Shown here piece by piece: positions 1 through 11,310 of a stretch of DNA of 55,984 bases. A program made the translations under genes and the position numbers. The DNA is taken from assembly GCA_000827495.1 (NCBI GenBank), contig KN817537.1:433657-489640 (forward strand), given 5' to 3'. The notes below the pieces were generated by a model. The model made no database searches and was not told where the DNA came from. It saw only the letters and a list, made by a program, of their open reading frames with translations. The first letter of the stretch is position 1. Every line of letters begins with the position of its first letter. The DNA comes from Hypholoma sublateritium FD-334 SS-4 (Eukaryota > Basidiomycota > Agaricomycetes > Agaricales > Strophariaceae).

Positions 1-191
1 ATTACGCTCACCCGGACGATGCGCTGCGCATTCCCGTGCTCATTCAGACAAACGACTTGAAGGATGTGATCTGGCCGACCTACTACTACTACATGACGCG
101 CACCTTTCCATATTCTGAATCAATCCCATTATTATTATGTACATTACTTCACTCTTTCACTTCGACTTCGTGTTATGTCATTTCTATATAG
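1..191 (+). CDS. 3' end of an unidentified gene, cut by the window edge
   Basis: An open frame starting at base 3 reads YAHPDDALRIPVLIQTND and then LKDVIWPTYYYY before stopping at about 189-191. I do not recognise the family. Support for coding comes from a second, degraded copy at 9685-9760, where the same residues (YAH, IHTND, LK, PTYYYY) can be followed only with frameshifts and a stop. The stretch after the four tyrosines is low in complexity and could already be 3' untranslated sequence. The 5' part lies outside the window. Confidence 0.3.
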   Translation, partial: YAHPDDALRIPVLIQTNDLKDVIWPTYYYYMTRTFPYSESIPLLLCTLLHSFTSTSCYVISI

Positions 192-350
192 TTCTACTTA
201 TTACCTTTGCGCTGCGCATGAGGTATCTCTGATTAACCCAAATCCTATAGCGTAAATACGCAATGTCACAAACACTTCATAAACATTCTTCTACATACCT
301 ACACAAAAATTGGAAATGTGCAATATCATAGCCAACACATTTTTCTACTC
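1..350 (+). repeat. Direct repeat A, copy 1
   Basis: This stretch matches 9687-9990 in the same orientation with clear but imperfect identity. Shared landmarks in order are ATTACGCTCAC, a (CTA)n run, ATTATTATTATG, a TATAGCGTA block, CACTTCATAAACAT and CTTCTAC. The match covers the end of a coding region plus its AT-rich 3' flank, so the whole 3' end of a gene was duplicated and then diverged. Confidence 0.65.
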
Positions 351-1290
351 ATTCCACGGACCCTCAGCAGCCAGCACAGCAGGGCGCCACCGAGCGATTT
401 GCGTAGGTATAGGCTGCTGCTGGCGCGGGCACGCGCGTCCCATCTCTCCGGCATAGCCATTGTAACCTGGGTGAGTGACAGCGCGGATTAAATAAAAATA
501 TAGGCGCAGAACGCCGGGCGCGGGCGTGCGGTGGAAATCACAATCTGGGAGGTGGGGATCGTGGACTGAAAGAGCAAGGGCATAATCGGACTGAATTTAG
601 GCTCACCTAATCTAGCGCGATACAGGTATGAGAGGTGAAACACACCTACCAGACAGTGATAATCACAGCACACGCAGCGTCGTATCCGACAAGCGCCGTG
701 TCAGCCAGGAATAGAAAAAGACTCCACCGATTTCCCTCACTGCGCGCGCTCAGCACAGCGCAGCCCAGCATGCATAAATTTATATTCCATGACGCAGCGT
801 GCGGACGGCACAGCAGGGTGGCGTCACGGGATAGTCCGAAATCCAGTCTGCGCTGCTGCTCGGCGCACAGATGAAATAGGAGCAATCGGGAGTGTTTGCG
901 GGGACGGGACGTCGCGGGGCAGCCGCACATCGACAATGGAGCTGTACCGCGCACCGGCGGCACCAACAGGCAATAGAGACCGACGCAGCGGCCATGGCTC
1001 ACAGAGCGACCGCTGCGCTGGGATGTCTGTTATCGGAATTGCAGCGGTGCGGATCACTGCCCCAGGAAGTATCGACGTCCCAAAGGGAATTTAGAGCAGG
1101 GAACGGAGGGGGCACATCGACAAATAAGAGTCCTGAATCTCGGTAACTCAGAGCGCGAATGCAAATTCTGTACTGTAAAAATACAATAAATGAATCAGTA
1201 GTCGACTGTGTCAGATGTCTGTGAAAGTGGGGAGAAACGCGCTGAAGTCGACAAGGTCAACACATGAATACAGGGCACACATGACTATAC
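351..1290. other. Intergenic, no gene recognised
   Basis: Overlapping short open frames exist on both strands but none has a start context, splice pattern or recognisable residues. A block near 1040-1060 (GCAGCGGTGCGGATC) recurs near 5067, which links this stretch loosely to the R1 repeat family. Confidence 0.4.
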
Positions 1291-1299
1291 ACGCCAGTA

Positions 1300-2480
1300 C
1301 ATGACTAGCTATGAAACATCCCGACACCCGTCCCCCACTGCGTGAATAGCGTGTCTGCTAGTCCGGGGAAGAGACCTGCTTGGTTTGTGCGCTGGCGGGT
1401 GCACGGTGCAGTAGTATCTGAAGAGATACCTATGGAACTATGGCCACCATAGTCTCCGATCCGTTCAAGGCGGCGAGAAGAGTGAAGATAAGTAACAGAT
1501 AATGCCGCAAAAGCATGGGCATGCGCAGGTACGTGGACGGGGATATAGTATAATCGTAGACGCACCGTTGAAATTAGCGTCGGCTAGAAACATCGTATGA
1601 GAGGCGATTGCGCAGCTGGAGGGTGGGGAGCAGATGTGGCCCAGGATGTGTGGTGATAGGCTGCGCTGCGGGTACCTGCGATGGACGGCGATAAGCAATA
1701 GAAGCGAAGGGAAAGTCGTGCAAATCGTACCACACGATCGGTGGACGCGCTGCAGAGGTGCGGTCGAGAACGCAAGATGCTGGATGTATTGAAGTACATC
1801 AGGCAGGGGATCGGCGATATTGACTGAGGATACACACCTGAGTGACGGTGGGGCGCCGTGCAGCAGAGATTGAGATCAGCAACGAGCCATGTGCTTGAGG
1901 GTCTGCCGGCGTGTGGGAAGCAGAAAGAGGAAGGGAAGGAGCATGATATCTGGAAGAGAGAAGTGCGATCGTTCTCTGATGAAGCAAATAAGTGCGCACC
2001 TTGTTTTCCAAGAACTGCCTTCAATCGTAGGTGATGTCGCATGACGTGGCGCAGAATGAGGGCAGCGAGATCGCAAGCAGCGAGTGAGAGTTTAAAAAGT
2101 AACGTATTCTACAGAGGAAACAATATATCATCCCGTACCGTGAATATAGAGACGGTCGATGGGAGTAAGTAGCTGCGGGCGGGCGGGACCGCGATGGCAC
2201 TATACATTGAGCTATGACAAAAACTGAATTATCCACCAGGAGAAGACACAGCACGTCGCAGACCTAGTGGGTAATAAGTGTACAGCAGCATGTATGGCGC
2301 CGCCAGGCTGCACGCCATGCCCTCAGGCTGGTGGTGGGAGCGGAATGGAGTCCTCGCCTCTCGAGATTCGATGACGATACCACATCTTGACATGATGGCC
2401 AGCTCACGGTCGCGTGGCCGGGCCGAGCCGGGATTAGCCGACAGCGCGAAACGCGTCCACCCTAGGCGTCCACGCACCGG
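1300..2480 (+). repeat. R1 dispersed repeat, copy at 1.3-2.5 kb
   Basis: This copy carries the ordered R1 landmarks: a GAAGTACATCAGGC block (about 1791), a GCGCACCTTGTT block (about 1996), ATGACGTGGCGC (about 2041) and CACGGTCGCGTG (about 2408). Bases 1740-2070 align with 13540-13830 over the full stretch with scattered changes. The minus strand has a 152-residue frame (1584-2042) that resembles a frame at 13246-13713. This follows from the DNA repeat, and I do not take it as evidence of a protein. Confidence 0.55.
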
Positions 2481-2710
2481 CGGCGATGCCTAGTCCTGCC
2501 GCGCCCAGCTGACGCAGAATATTTTAGAGTATATCAGGCGCTACGTATTGCGCCCTCGCCTTCTCGGAAGTATGCTAGTATTCGCTGTCACGTACGCTGC
2601 GCCATGAGGACATGATAGATGTAATTTTTAAAAGCGCTAGCGGGGTTGAGGAAGCCATATTTCTATGCGCACCGGGTTCCTGTTGGTTGTGGACAGAAAA
2701 TATGCGGTAA

Positions 2711-3055
2711 TTGGTAAATGAGATTATGAACATACCATTCAGCGCTCACGCTGGGTCAGACGGCTGCGCGTATATTCAGATACTCCTTGAACCGGAGAAC
2801 TGGTTAAAATATAAGTGTGCCCCGGAACGACAGATTATGTTGCTATACATGCAGGACTTCGAAGCGAAAGGAAAGCAAAGGTCCAAAACCACGACAGTTG
2901 GAATATCATGCCGTCATGACAGTGAAGGTTGTAAAGAGGCTGTCTTGTACAGCTCGCGCTGTTGTACGAGAAGCGACAACCCAGAGATGGCCTTACAAGA
3001 GTATAACCTCCGGCATCCACGACACGAGAAGCGTATCGGTTTGCGCGAAGGTTAA
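2711..3055 (+). CDS. Unidentified 114-residue open frame
   Basis: An ATG-started frame beginning MVNEIMNIPF and ending in RIGLREG. It is rich in charged residues and has five cysteines, but no known motif is visible. No TATA box or intron signals could be tied to it. It lies between two R1 copies and may be chance. Confidence 0.12.
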   Translation: MVNEIMNIPFSAHAGSDGCAYIQILLEPENWLKYKCAPERQIMLLYMQDFEAKGKQRSKTTTVGISCRHDSEGCKEAVLYSSRCCTRSDNPEMALQEYNLRHPRHEKRIGLREG

Positions 3056-3559
3056 ATGAGCCAGCGAGTCTGTGTTGGCGCGCACGCAGCGCCGTACGAA
3101 AATTGATAGAGCAGACAGACTTTGGTGGAGAAGTGCGGCAGTGCGTGTACGATGACGTTCTCACGTCGACGCGAAAGTAACGCGCACGGAACAGCGTTCA
3201 GGACGGCTGACACATAGAACCACCCCGTGCCGGCGGAGAAGTTTCGTAGCCTTATGGATACCGCCGCCTCCACGGCGCGGAGCATGTCGATGCGCCACGG
3301 CGACAAGCGGGAAATAAGGCACTGCGCCACCTCGCGCCAGCTACAGGGATAAGCGCGGATGCGGAATGAAGTTTGAGAGAATTAAGGAGAAGACGTACAC
3401 CCCGCTCGGGTGTACGTTTGTGGGTGCATGGTCGACAGAGAACGTCACAGGGAAGTGCAGGACGTACCAGTACATGATATGCGCGTTGCGGTCCGGGCGA
3501 TTACGGGCGATGGGCAGAATGGATGTGCACTGGGTTCTGCATGAATGGGTGATGATGGT

Positions 3560-4215
3560 AAGCGGAAAGGTCGGGAGGTACGTACAGATTTCTGTTCACA
3601 CTCTGGGGATATGTCGCGGAGGAAAAGGGAAGGGGACTATGAGAGTGAGTGGGCATAGAGATTGGTAGCGTCGAGAAAGGTGAACGTACCTCAGGGAGAG
3701 AGGTGCCGCGCAACACACGGTGTGAAATGAATGGACCTTAGTGAGCAGGAGATAGGATAACGCAGCGTCTGAAAAGATCAATCAATGTATGATCAACAAC
3801 AGAACACGCACCTTGTTGCTTCAGCAATGGGCTTTCCGTTCACGAAAATAGGATGAGAGCCATACTATGACGTGGTGCAGATCACGATTATAGTCGGGAG
3901 GAGCGCCAGGAGTATGAGCGATGGTGTCGCAGATGACTGGGACACCTCAGTGCACGGGGAGGCGGGACTGCGCAAGGGACGACATGTCGCCCTGATGGCC
4001 TTAAGTATCAGTTGAATGGGCTAATATCCGCGAGGCGCATGTACAGGGCACAGCAACTACACAGAGGATATAAGGTGCCAGCGGGACGGAAGGCGAGGAA
4101 AGGCTCTCTTTGATATCCGATATCGCCTAGGGACCTTGTCTGGATCGGGATTCGGCACATCCCGCTAGCAGCCCATGAGTCGCGTGACCATGCCGCGCGC
4201 TCCGCACATAAGTAC
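3560..4215 (+). repeat. R1 dispersed repeat, copy at 3.6-4.2 kb
   Basis: R1 landmarks in order: ACGCACCTTGTTG (about 3808), ATGACGTGGTGCAGATCACGA (about 3867) and GTCGCGTGACCATGCCG (about 4178). The middle block is closest to the copy at 27618-27712, where the same CGTGGCGCTGATCACGA string occurs. No gene is visible inside. Confidence 0.5.
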
Positions 4216-5285
4216 GCTCAGCAGGCAGGCGGCCGGCCAGGCGACACCCAATTGCGTTATATATGGCCCGCCGCATGCGCACCACCCGTGGCCTACAGCG
4301 CGCCCGTTCTGCCCATCAACGCATGCACAGTGCAATCAATTTCAAAGGGCCGGCGCTCGTTATTTCCACTTGTAAACCTCAACACAAATTCCTGTCCAAA
4401 TAATAAAATTCAGCATCGTTGCCCCCGTGTATCCGTAGAAATCTACATACTTGATTGAGCATCAGCATCCGCGGGCGACCGTGCCGACCGAAGAGTATGT
4501 AAGCAGAAATATGCCTCATCAACAGACGCAACCGCAAGACCAACATGCAGGCCGCTGCACAGTGCAACGGTTCTTGGGCCTGTAAAAGTATGCATAAGAA
4601 TCGGCTGGCCACGCGCGCTGAGCTCACAGAATAACCGCAGAATGTGTACATAAAGCCTGACAGGCGCCGGGCCACGAGGCAAAATGTCATTGGTGACCAC
4701 CCAGAGAACATCCTGAGGAGAGATATGCGCGAAAAATAACGGGGACGCAGAGCGAGAGCAGGCCAGACAAAAGGTGGTGCATTCAGCCCAGCGCAGAAGA
4801 GTTGGATATTCCACAAAAGTGCCGCAGAGTGTAACACACAGGAGGCGCAGCGGGCCTGCGGCACGAGATGGAAATTATCAGGTCTGCACTGGGGCGCGCC
4901 GCACCTGACACGGGGAATAGCATGGGTGTAGCGTGGATATCGCGGGAGCGCCCACATATTGGGAGTGAAGCTGAAACGCGCACCGGGATCATAAAGAGGT
5001 GGATAACCTAGCGTCCACGGAGGAAGGAGCCGCGGAGGAGCCGGGGGCACATGTCTTTAGAGTCGCAGCGGTGCGGATCGCAGCTACGGGACGTGCACGC
5101 TTCGCGAAACAAACGCAGAGTGGGGGTGGATGAAGTATAAATACGATCGCGCGTGCGTATGTGTGTACTTGGGCCTTCGGAAGCTGTTAACACGGGCCTA
5201 CGAGGGCACGGCTATGAATTTTAATCTATGTTGAGCACCTAACAAATCGACATAAGTAAGTGGTGATGTATCGCATCTCACGCGG
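4216..5285. other. Gene-poor interval, no feature recognised
   Basis: A long minus-strand open frame (4379-5050, 223 codons) is present. It has no splice signals, no conserved motif and competing frames on both strands, so I do not call it a gene. A short block near 5067 repeats one near 1041. Confidence 0.35.
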
Positions 5286-5289
5286 CGGC

Positions 5290-6370
5290 ACAGAACATCG
5301 ATGGGGATACTGACCCCTTTCACGCACGGAACACATAGCGCGTCCGGGTGCCCGGGGCGAGATCAATCATGCTGCTGTGGGTACGCCGCCGGAACGAGCA
5401 GGAAGAGGGCGGCAGTGTTTACAGGACGATCATTTCCCAATAGAATCGAGCCTGGTCGACGAATGCGAAGGGAGGAGGCGCGCTGTTGGAAAGAAAGAGG
5501 GTGGAAAATAAATTGTAGTGTGCTGGAAATCACGCTGCGGGGAGAAGACACGCGGAAAGGACGAGATGCAGTGGGAATGAGCGGGTGCGTGGGCGATGAT
5601 CGTTGGGATAGAACACTTGCGCGCCCGGACCGGCGGGCGGATAGGATGAGTCAAGCCATTTAGGGAGGGACCTGTGACGGTGGGACACATTCAGTAAAGG
5701 ACGGACAGGAAGGCAAGGGTGTGGGGACATCGACTCACGATCAGGAGGGGCGTTACGGCGGAGTGGAGGCAGGCGGGCATGGTAATCGGTAAGATCGAGT
5801 GGGAACTTATATAGAGCATAAGTCGGGCGGCAGCGGGAGGCTGCGGATTGAAGAATGCAAGCGCTGGATCTGTAAGGGAAACAGATTATTGGTCTCTGAT
5901 CTAGTGAAGAATCGCGCACCTTGTTACCCGGGAAATTCGCCTTTCTGCGTTCTCAGTGCCTATTGAAGCTGGGCGATCTACGATAATGTGGCGCAAAACA
6001 TAGGAAGCAAGATCCCGGGAAGCGTGAGGGTGTTTTCGATATCCATCGCGCGCGCGGACACGCCACGGCGAATCCGACGTCCTTGTTGATAAGAAGAATG
6101 CCACAGAGCGTACGGTGTCCACGGGCTGCAGGCTGCATTATGCGGTGGGGAGGAGGGGAAATGTGCTCGACGTTGACGACGAGCCTCGACAAGTTTGATG
6201 TAACACGAAAGGCAGCCCACGGTCGCGTGACCACGCCGGCGCTCCGAAGCGCTCCCCACTCACGCAGCGCGCACGGACAACGCAAGGAGCGCATGCGCTT
6301 CCATTGTCCGCGCGCCTTCGCGACGTCTAGTCACCGCACAGCGCACGCACCGTCTGTCCCGCAGTAAAGA
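5290..6370 (+). repeat. R1 dispersed repeat, copy at 5.3-6.4 kb
   Basis: This copy can be aligned to 10490-11310. Shared blocks are ACCCCTTTC..CGCACGG (5315 and 10503), GCGTCCG..GTCCGGGGC, GGATGAGTC..GCCATT (5643 and 10782), GGGACCTGTGA and GGACGGACAGGAAG (5699 and 10857). Further R1 landmarks follow: GCGCACCTTGTTACC (about 5912), ATAATGTGGCGC (about 5983) and CACGGTCGCGTGACCACGCC (about 6219). Confidence 0.6.
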
Positions 6371-6700
6371 ATATCTCCTGATAGCTACATGTCAGCGGCG
6401 ACGCGAGCGCCGCTGCGGCCGTCAAATACAACTCACAGCACGAGCCGCGCCTACGTCGGCTGCGGGGAAATATCATCTCAAGTCCCTACGTTGGCGCTCA
6501 TGGCGCAAACACAAATAAGTCAAACGAGGCAGAGGAATTACATAATGCAGCGCGATTCGCCTGTAGATTGAGTTAATATTATTCAAGCTCTGACATACAA
6601 TCAATCTCGGGCGCATCAGTGACGGTTGAAAGGCATCCGCAGCGCAATAGTGATCATTCCAAGATAGTTCACATACGGGTATCAAGGGGCTGAAGCGTTC

Positions 6701-6710
6701 TATTTAAAAG
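6701..6710 (+). promoter_or_regulatory. TATA-like box of the 6773 gene
   Basis: TATTTAAAAG lies 63-72 bases before the ATG at 6773, a normal spacing for fungal promoters and similar to those of the other genes here. Function is inferred from sequence and position. Confidence 0.45.
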
Positions 6711-6772
6711 TATGTATATATTGGAGTCAGCATTCCAATGTTTGTGATTTCTCTGCTATATCGTACTCTTGG

Positions 6773-7214
6773 ATGTCTGGAGCAGAATTCGGGGCCGCTG
6801 CTATAGGCGGGGGCTTTGCGCTCGCTGCGGCTGGCTATCAAGCTATTAGTGGCTTCGCGGCCCGGCATGAGGCAGTCAACTTCCAGCAGGTCGAGGCTAC
6901 AAAGCGGTATATTGCAGAATTTGAAGAGGCACACAGGAGGGGAGAGGTCTCCAAGGACGATTGGATGCGATTCCGCACAATTTGTGAAACGTGCGTCATC
7001 ATTTTTTGCACTCGCTCGCCTGTCAACTGATTATATAAGAGCGAGAGACGCTGAAAAGGTCTATGAAGACAGCATTGAAGAGTATAAAGAAACAACAATG
7101 CTCAACCCATTCAAAAAGTTGAACATTAAGCGCAAAGTGAGGAAGTGTAAAAAGGCGTTGAAGCAGTCCAATAGATTATTGAGATTGCATCACGATGTAC
7201 GTCTTGAAATATAA
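6773..7214 (+). CDS. Small two-exon protein with Gly/Ala-rich N-terminal hydrophobic segment
   Basis: Exon 1 is 6773-6990 and exon 2 is 7040-7214, separated by a 49-base intron with donor GTGCGT and acceptor TATAAG. Joined, they give 130 residues. Residues 5-30 (GAAAIGGGFALAAAGYQAISGFAA) form a hydrophobic, small-residue helix that could insert in a membrane. Residues 40-95 are amphipathic and charged (FEEAHRRGEVSKDDW, YEDSIEEYKE), and the tail is strongly basic (KLNIKRKVRKCKKALKQSNRLL). A TATA-like box at 6701 and a clean intron make it a credible gene. I do not recognise the family. The layout recalls small fungal helical-bundle membrane proteins of the HeLo type, but that is only an impression. 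It is isolated among R1 repeats. If the second GT (7200) is used as a donor, the last few residues would change. Confidence 0.5.
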
Positions 7215-8335
7215 GAAGGCTTGAAATACTAACGATAAGCTACTTTGCTCCGTACCAGGATTGTATATGGCGGTCAAGGGGCACATTTATTAAACCAAAA
7301 AAAAAAACACTGTTTCCGCAACTTTCTTTTTTGACATCGGCGCAGCTTTTTAGGGTTCACGGTATGGGTCAACGGATGCAACCTTTTTTCTGCACATGGC
7401 GCAGCTTTTTTCATTATGAACTTTATCCCAAAATTGTTTTTCACTGTCCCCTCAGACGTGGTTTATGGCGGTCCGATTAGGGAAATTTTCTAGAAACATT
7501 TTTCCTAATTCTGGATACATTTTGTATTATACTTGAACTATGTATTGTAGCTACTATAGTGTTGCGTAATAATATTCAAGGCTCCCGTAATATCATATCG
7601 ATGGCGCCACATCGAGCTGGCAGACGACGCCCCACGGTCGCGTGACGTCCAAACGCACGCACCATCTGCGCGTCATCAGCGACGTTTATTGTGCCGCATT
7701 CTAATCCATGAAATCTCTTAACACTTCCAAAATGCACATATATTCTCCAGAAACGCACAGGCAGAACTCATATCTAAGTTTACGTAAAACCAATGTCACA
7801 CAAGTGCGCTCTGCAAAGCGCCGACAACAACATTATGGTATATCTATGACTCCCTTGGCGCGCTGCGCTCAGGCGTGCATACTGGATAGCCGATGGCGAA
7901 TTATATATTTCATGGAGACGCGGGCGATATTTCAAGATCACGTAGCCGTGTGCATCATGGTGAATATGGCTTCGCTAGCTTCTAAGGCGTTTTCAGGCCC
8001 TGGTTGTGGTCGTGGCTCTATTATAGGCCATACACAGCCATATCTACGCTTGTAAATTTTACAGCCTAAGTTTAATGGGCCGCTCAAACTCCTGAAGGGG
8101 AAATATGGTTGGTCCGACCTAATTTGTGGCCGATTTCAATTTTATACGGCCATGTTGTAAATGTGTGGCCGTCTGTATCTACGTCAACGAGGATGTGTGC
8201 TAATGTATAATTGAATGAGGCCTAAGGCCGGAATGGTGGCATAGTTTACTGTTTGTATAAATACTGCGTGAAATGAGCGGACAAATATTATTCCCTCCTT
8301 TGCATTTCCACCCCCGCACAACACAGCGCAATTTC
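7215..8335. other. AT-richer interval without recognised gene
   Basis: The segment 7290-7560 is AT-rich with poly-A and poly-T runs. A short element GGCGCAGCTTTTT recurs (near 7341 and 7398), and so does TATGGCGGTC (7267 and 7464). An R1 landmark CACGGTCGCGTGACG occurs at about 7632. The rest has only short overlapping frames. Confidence 0.35.
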
Positions 8336-8339
8336 CAAC

Positions 8340-9747
8340 ATGATAAATCTTCTAGTGAATCTACATAGCTCCTCCTTCCGTGGGAGGGATTTGTACAGTA
8401 GATGTACACAAGCACGCAACCTGATTAACCTTAGCGGTAAGCCAGCCCTACGCATCACACCGTTTACTTCTAATTTACTTTATTCCAGTCTGCATTAGGC
8501 GATACTGTACATTGTGAAGCGAAGAACTGCGCGGCGTGTGGGACAGTAAGTTGAAGCCAGAGGGCATACATCTCCATCGCGCTGCCGTTTCTCAACTGAT
8601 GACCGTGTTCTACTTCAGCAGGATCCCGAAGTTGGATGGACGAACGAGAGAAGGCAGAAGAATGGCTCTGAGTCCCAGGAAGCGCGGAGTGGATGTGAAG
8701 TCCGGCTCCTCTACTTCTCCATCGCCACTCCCATTCCTTTATCATGCTTCCACCCCAATACCCGCCCCTGCCCCTGCTCCGGGTCCCTTGTTTAGAGTGT
8801 ACCACGGAATCACCGTGTATGTACCATCGAACTACAGAAGGAATAGGAAAGGATCTGAGCCCCAGGAAGTGCAGTGGTCATGTCTAGCACAACACCGTAC
8901 TGCCCGCTCCCTAATCCATGCTTCCGCTCCCTTTGTACCTGCGCTCTTCCACGTTCCTGGTCCCTTGTTTGAGATGGCCCAAGGAATTCCCGAGTACACG
9001 CCGTCCGGGACTGCGTGGCCTCACGAGGACTCCCAATGTGCGGCTGAAAACTCCTCCATCTCATCTCTCTCTCTCGAAGGGCGATCTGCAGATGAGCACC
9101 GGCGCTCACAGCTACCCTAGGACAACCAGGACATATACGTCTGTGAATCTTTACAGACCTCGGCTTCGCAACATTCGGCGGATGAGCCTAATAGCGACGC
9201 TTCAGAACAAAGAGATGGCAGAAACTACGAACAGACCCAGATAGATTCACCTCGTCGAGGCTCCGAGGAATATGTTCCACAGCCTGAAGAAGGAAACAGC
9301 GATGGCTCCGACTTGGAGCTGTCCTCATCTCAGGAATCGTGCGCGGAGACACGTGTTGGCCGTTACGCAGAGAGGCGCTCCAAGTCGGTCGACGGGTCTT
9401 GGGCGTGGACGAAGGTGGGAATGAAGACGAAGACAAGGGGCTTGCGGGCGAACTGGTCCTGCAACGCTGCGACAAGGCCGGAGAGATGGCAGCCCTGGCA
9501 ATCGGTCAGCACAGGCTCGCACGGCCGGCGGGCAAGACACACCTCGTGCTTGCGGGCCCACTGCTTTGGCAATCTATCTATAGCTTGTCTTCAACTGATC
9601 AGGGATACACTCCACTTCCATTAGATCTGGAGGGGTCCTGCTATCGAGGAAGGCGATGCCTTGCAGTTTTTCCTGCGCCGTGGAGATTACGCTCACTCTT
9701 GCAACGCGCCGCGTGTTGCTCGTGTTCATTCACACCAATGACTTGAA
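8340..9747 (+). pseudogene. Decayed multi-exon gene with Pro-rich and acidic Ser-rich parts
   Basis: From the ATG at 8340 a frame reads MINLLVNLHSSSF and reaches a GTAAGC donor at 8436. The next exon (about 8499) adds DTVHCEAKNCAACGT before another GTAAGT donor. Then 8536-9120 is open for 194 codons and contains an internal duplication: two units each hold a Pro-rich stretch ending in PGPLF and a following YxG/QGI segment. After a stop, 9121-9624 is open and acidic (DSPRRGSEEYVPQPEEGNSDGSDLELSSS). After one TAG, 9625-9747 reads AIEEGDALQFFLRRGDYAHSC, whose end matches the gene fragment at the start of the window. Stops and frame changes between these blocks suggest decay, but undetected introns could explain some. 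The function is unknown. The Cys cluster, PGPLF and acidic Ser-rich order loosely resembles the gene at 54164-55824. Confidence 0.35.
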
Positions 9748-9990
9748 GATGAACATCTAGCCCACCTACTACTACTACTACACGCCGAGAGCAACGTTCT
9801 CGTATTCATTTACATTATTATTATGAACGTTACTCATGTTTTCACTTGGTGTTATATCAATGTTTCTACATATCTTGTTGCTCAATTTGTATAGCGTAGA
9901 TGCCGCAGCATCAAGAACACTTCATAAACATACTTCTACCTATTTAAACGAACATTCGCAATTTGCAACAGCAAAGCCCACACACTGTTT
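9687..9990 (+). repeat. Direct repeat A, copy 2
   Basis: This is the counterpart of 1-350. In this copy the coding part is broken (ATTCACACCAATGACTTGAAG is followed by a TAG before PTYYYY), whereas copy 1 stays open. The 3' flank is equally well conserved, including CACTTCATAAACAT and CTTCTACCTA. Confidence 0.65.
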
Positions 9991-10489
9991 ATAAAGCTAT
10001 CCTCCGCGGAGATCATAACGCGAGTATGTAGTTCCTCTATCTGAGGTGTTCAAGATGTACCTCATAAATAACACGTACACTACGGAGGAATGAGACGGTT
10101 TTGCGGGTACATGAGGTGAATCGCAGGTGTAAAGGTCAAGTATTTATGAGCAACTAGTACGTCCGCGACCAGAAGAACCTCTCGATTATCCAGAAAAACA
10201 CCATACGCGCCGCGATACATATTGATTACTCGGAATATCCGCTAGGATCGCGGCAACTTAATGAGCGCACCCAGCGGATAGAGGCTACATCGACCGGTGC
10301 GTATGGGGTTGGTGGGATCGATCCTGCAACCAAGACAGTAGTTGACAAGGAACGAGCGGGGCCGTGCTTCTTGCCCAGCCGGGGGCAGCGGAAGCGACAC
10401 AGTGAACAGATGCGTCGGGGATAGTATGTAGTGCCCGCGATGCTCACATAACACGCAGCCGTGTACGGCGCAACAACGCACAATACCTG
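9991..10489. other. Intergenic, nothing recognised
   Basis: No open frame, RNA fold or repeat beyond weak R1 flanking similarity was seen. Confidence 0.4.
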
Positions 10490-11310
10490 GAAGGATTGAC
10501 TAACCCCTTTCCCGCACGGTACAAATAAGTAACGCGTCCGATTGTCCGGGGCAAGATTATCTAGAATTCTGCGCTGTTGCGCCGCTGCGGCGCGACGAGG
10601 ACGTGGAGAGCAGCGGGATATGTGGTGCGATGGGTAGAACGAAAACGGGCATACAAAAGTAGTGCGCTCGATATCGTACTGGGTGGAGGCCGCGGTGCTC
10701 AGAAGAGGAGACGAGACACACATGTACAGGCGGTTGGCCGACGGGGTAGTGCGCTTGCGCTCCAAGATCAGCGGGAGGACGGGATGAGTCGCGCCATTCA
10801 GCGTGCACAGGGACCTGTGATGGATGTATCTGTGATGGAGGGGAACAATGGGCAGCGGACGGACAGGAAGCGAAGGCTAATAACTCGCAATGGACACATG
10901 CCCTATATGAATGAGAGGAAACGAGGAGCGTTAATATTGACGGAGGAGACAGACCTGGCTGCGGATGAGCGTACGGGGAACTGTGATCAATGTGCGAGCA
11001 GGCCGTGGAAAGCGGAGTGGATTGGACAGCGCGAGCGCAGGATCTGGCAGGGAGAAATTGTCAATGTTTAATCAAGGGGGGACAGCGCACCTCATCAGTT
11101 AGAATGCGCCTTCGATGCGCACTGAAGCTGGGTTATATGGATCAACGACGTGGCAGAGAGCACTGGGGAGCGTGAGAGACAGTTTAGATCCCACCAGCAC
11201 GGTCGCGTGACCGCGCCGATGTAGCTGGAAGCCGCGCCGAGCCCGTCCGCACGGCGCACAGCTGTCCTCGCCATACGAAAATATGTAACCATAGATGGGC
11301 TCGCCAATAA
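10490..11310 (+). repeat. R1 dispersed repeat, copy at 10.5-11.3 kb
   Basis: Aligned partner of 5290-6370, with the same blocks in the same order. The 164-codon plus-strand frame inside (10577-11071) is not conserved as a frame in the partner copy, so it is not called as a gene. R1 landmarks GCGCACCTCATCAG (11085), CGACGTGGCAG (11148) and CACGGTCGCGTGACCGCGCC (11199) follow. Confidence 0.6.

Noticed and set aside
4379..5050. 223-codon minus-strand open frame
   Set aside because: No splice signals, no start context, no recognisable motif, and competing frames overlap it on both strands.
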